From: Brevirhabdus sp.
GTDB lineage: Bacteria; Pseudomonadota; Alphaproteobacteria; Rhodobacterales; Rhodobacteraceae
DNA length: 32,994 nt
Assembly: GCA_024637315.1 (NCBI GenBank)
Contig: JAGXFH010000015.1
Span: 1-32,994, forward strand
Direction of reading: 5' to 3'
Made by a program: the position numbers and the translations under genes. The notes under the pieces were generated by a model, which had not been told where the DNA came from, made no database searches, and was given only the letters and a program-made list of their open reading frames with translations. How positions within the stretch are numbered: position 1 is the first letter of the stretch; each line of letters begins with the position of its first letter. Positions 32,919-32,994 of the stretch are shown piece by piece.

Positions 32919-32994
32919 GCCCCTATAGCTCAGCTGGTAGAGCAACTGATTTGTAATCAGTAGGTCCGCGGTTCGAGTCCGTGTGGGGGCACCA
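32919..32994 (+). tRNA. tRNA-Thr (anticodon TGT)
   Basis: A complete cloverleaf of 76 bases including an encoded CCA. The acceptor stem is GCCCCTA/TGGGGGC, the D-arm contains AGCTCAGCTGGTAGAGC, the anticodon stem ACTGA/TCAGT surrounds TTTGTAA with anticodon TGT (reads ACA), and the T-arm is CGCGG-TTCGAGT-CCGTG. The 3' CCA coincides with the end of the window. Confidence 0.96.

Noticed and set aside
32919-32994. tRNA-Thr as an island integration site explaining the accessory-looking genes
   Set aside because: No integrase, no direct repeat of the tRNA 3' end within the window, and an island would lie beyond the 3' end, outside this sequence.

Overview
The window looks like chromosomal DNA from a Rhodobacterales-type alphaproteobacterium. 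The evidence is uniformly high GC with GC-rich third codon positions, tightly packed operons full of transporter and carboxylic-acid or amide catabolic genes, and a terminator at 8474-8520 ending in the GAGGATATTTT-type tail familiar from that order. It holds 26 protein-coding genes (the first cut by the left edge) plus one short coupled ORF, and one tRNA-Thr(TGT) at the extreme right edge. I see no insertion sequence, integrase, CRISPR array, rRNA gene or obviously foreign base composition.

Region A (1-8432) is a sugar-acid-like catabolic locus built around a divergent promoter. Leftward run a TRAP transporter (dctP, dctQ, dctM), a 40-codon coupled ORF and two tandem PhyH-type Fe(II)/2-oxoglutarate dioxygenases. 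Rightward run a GntR/FCD regulator, an IlvD/Edd-family dehydratase of the aldonate type and an FAH-superfamily hydrolase. The simplest reading is uptake of an organic or sugar acid, hydroxylation or oxidative trimming, dehydration to a 2-keto-3-deoxy acid, and C-C hydrolysis. The substrate is not known.

Region B (8548-13962) is a complete leftward oligopeptide/dipeptide ABC transporter: oppA, oppB, oppC and a double-ATPase protein (DppD-DppF fusion type). A spacer of 368 bp without a convincing gene follows.

Region C (14331-22350) is a polyamine-type ABC transporter (potA, potB, potC, potD) followed by a NylB-like serine hydrolase, all leftward. It is preceded by a LuxR-type regulator, which is divergent from a YtcJ-like amidohydrolase. 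Two near-identical palindromes, ACCCCC-NN-GGGGATA, lie upstream of potA and between luxR and the amidohydrolase gene. They probably mark the LuxR regulon.

Region D (22347-32745) holds a DapA-family lyase/aldolase, a hydantoin/Asp-Glu-type racemase and a divergent metal-dependent hydantoinase. A leftward group follows: a galactarolactone-cycloisomerase-like enolase-superfamily enzyme, HyuA, HyuB, a DAO-type FAD oxidoreductase and a uronate-dehydrogenase-like enzyme. Regions C and D together look like a cyclic-amide/amide salvage supercluster, with two mechanistically different ring-opening systems side by side and uronate-type enzymes at both ends of the hyuAB block. GC-rich perfect hairpins border every solute-binding-protein gene, suggesting post-transcriptional tuning of binding protein relative to permease.
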